A stretch of DNA of 64,000 nt from assembly GCA_949283655.1 (NCBI GenBank), contig CASDTH010000015.1, forward strand, positions 1 through 64,000, written 5' to 3'. This stretch comes from an uncultured bacterium. Lineage in GTDB: Bacteria > Bacillota > Clostridia > Oscillospirales > Acutalibacteraceae. The position numbers and the translations under genes are program-made. Below are positions 63,671-64,000 of this stretch, one piece after another. Each line of letters opens with the position of its first letter. The stretch's first letter is position 1. Below the pieces are notes generated by a model. It made no database searches, was not told the origin of the DNA, and was given only the letters and a program-made list of their open reading frames with translations.

Positions 63671-63734
63671 CGGCAATCCTGTTTCTATTTCAGCACTCTT
63701 TTAAAGAGGAAAACATGAGGGAGGAGAAATTGCA

Positions 63735-64000
63735 ATGTCCGAGCTCCAGCAGCTGCGCTACTTAAAATCCACGATGCTTGACCTGGCGAACTGCACCAAA
63801 GAATTAAAAAAGGAAAAGGCATGGATGGAGGAGAAGAAAAACTCCTTTGCACCACGCCTGACCTCCCAAGAGCCTGTCGTCAGCCTGCTCTGGGGGATTA
63901 AAACGCCGTTTCTCTGGTGCCTGGCCTATCTTGGGCTCTATGGGCTGGTCTTCGCGGTAGCAGCGTTATGGGATTACATCGGCATTGCAAGGCTGGTTGG
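63735..64000 (+). CDS. Membrane protein, partial (runs off the window)
   Basis: 88 codons visible. MSELQQLRYLKSTMLDLANC begins an acidic/basic helical segment (coiled-coil-like, to about residue 38), then PVVSLLWGIKTPFLWCLAYLG opens a hydrophobic helix that continues to the window edge. GGGAGGAG precedes the ATG. It follows the previous gene by 64 bases on the same strand and probably shares its promoter. The remainder lies outside the window. Confidence 0.7.
   Translation, partial: MSELQQLRYLKSTMLDLANCTKELKKEKAWMEEKKNSFAPRLTSQEPVVSLLWGIKTPFLWCLAYLGLYGLVFAVAALWDYIGIARLV

Noticed and set aside
1..64000. CRISPR arrays, tRNA genes, transposase or phage genes
   Set aside because: Looked for regular short repeats, T-loop motifs and typical protein motifs; none found.

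Overview
The window looks like chromosome from an endospore-forming Clostridia species with moderately high GC, probably close to Oscillospiraceae/Ruminococcaceae (inference from gene content; I cannot name the species). It carries spo0A, spoIVB and a complete spoIIAA-spoIIAB-sigF operon, class A RNase P RNA, Gram-positive Shine-Dalgarno sites, sigma-A promoters, a lysine riboswitch, a CIRCE operator and Bacillus-type LexA boxes. No tRNA, rRNA, CRISPR array, phage or transposase gene was recognised.

Layout. 1-2.4 kb: a secreted SH3/C39-like peptidase gene between two copies of a ~450 bp dispersed repeat (family A), with part of a third copy inverted at the left edge. 2.4-6.5 kb: manA, a 69-aa protein, a FemX-type peptidoglycan-bridge enzyme, an alanine racemase-like gene and an unlisted 41-aa peptide gene. 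6.5-7.2 kb: an AT-rich stretch, then a strong promoter driving a long-hairpin ncRNA. 7.2-12.2 kb: queA, then a lysine riboswitch with terminator in front of asd-dapA-dapB and a free-standing aspartokinase-type ACT-domain protein. 12.2-16.2 kb: rnpB, a glycerophosphodiesterase, a small membrane protein and two tandem metallophosphoesterases. 16.3-30.1 kb (mostly minus strand): a ClpE-like unfoldase, pgsA, an ecfA1-ecfA2-ecfT-truA-DUF5711-like-cvpA-like run, an rRNA-type methyltransferase, glmM, and ruvC-ruvA-GNAT-ruvB. 30.4-33.6 kb: a two-component system split by a family-B repeat, then thpR. 33.8-39.8 kb: a sugar isomerase-like gene, valS, and a two-gene SOS-controlled radical-SAM DNA repair/modification module. 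39.9-42.4 kb: a hydrolase gene broken by one stop codon, a lipoprotein and another family-B repeat. 42.4-48 kb: two XRE regulators, spoIVB, spo0A and htpG under CIRCE. 48-54 kb: a phospholipase C-like protein, a metallophosphoesterase, a LacI regulator, a membrane-anchored propeller-like protein, a HAD phosphatase and a YbaK-type deacylase. 54-59.4 kb: DAHP synthase, a PfkB kinase, the spoIIA operon and folC. 59.5-64 kb: recD2, comF, and an XRE regulator divergent from small membrane-protein genes with twin palindromic operators.

How it fits together. The window is mostly core biology: lysine/diaminopimelate and peptidoglycan supply (asd-dap operon, alr, FemX, glmM), recombination and repair (ruvABC, recD2, SOS radical-SAM pair), protein quality control (ClpE-like, HtpG) and sporulation. 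The less ordinary content is the dispersed repeat families (one copy supplies a stop codon to a response regulator), the peptide and ncRNA in the AT-rich island, the stand-alone ACT regulator, the SOS-controlled radical-SAM pair, and the XRE operator locus at the right edge.
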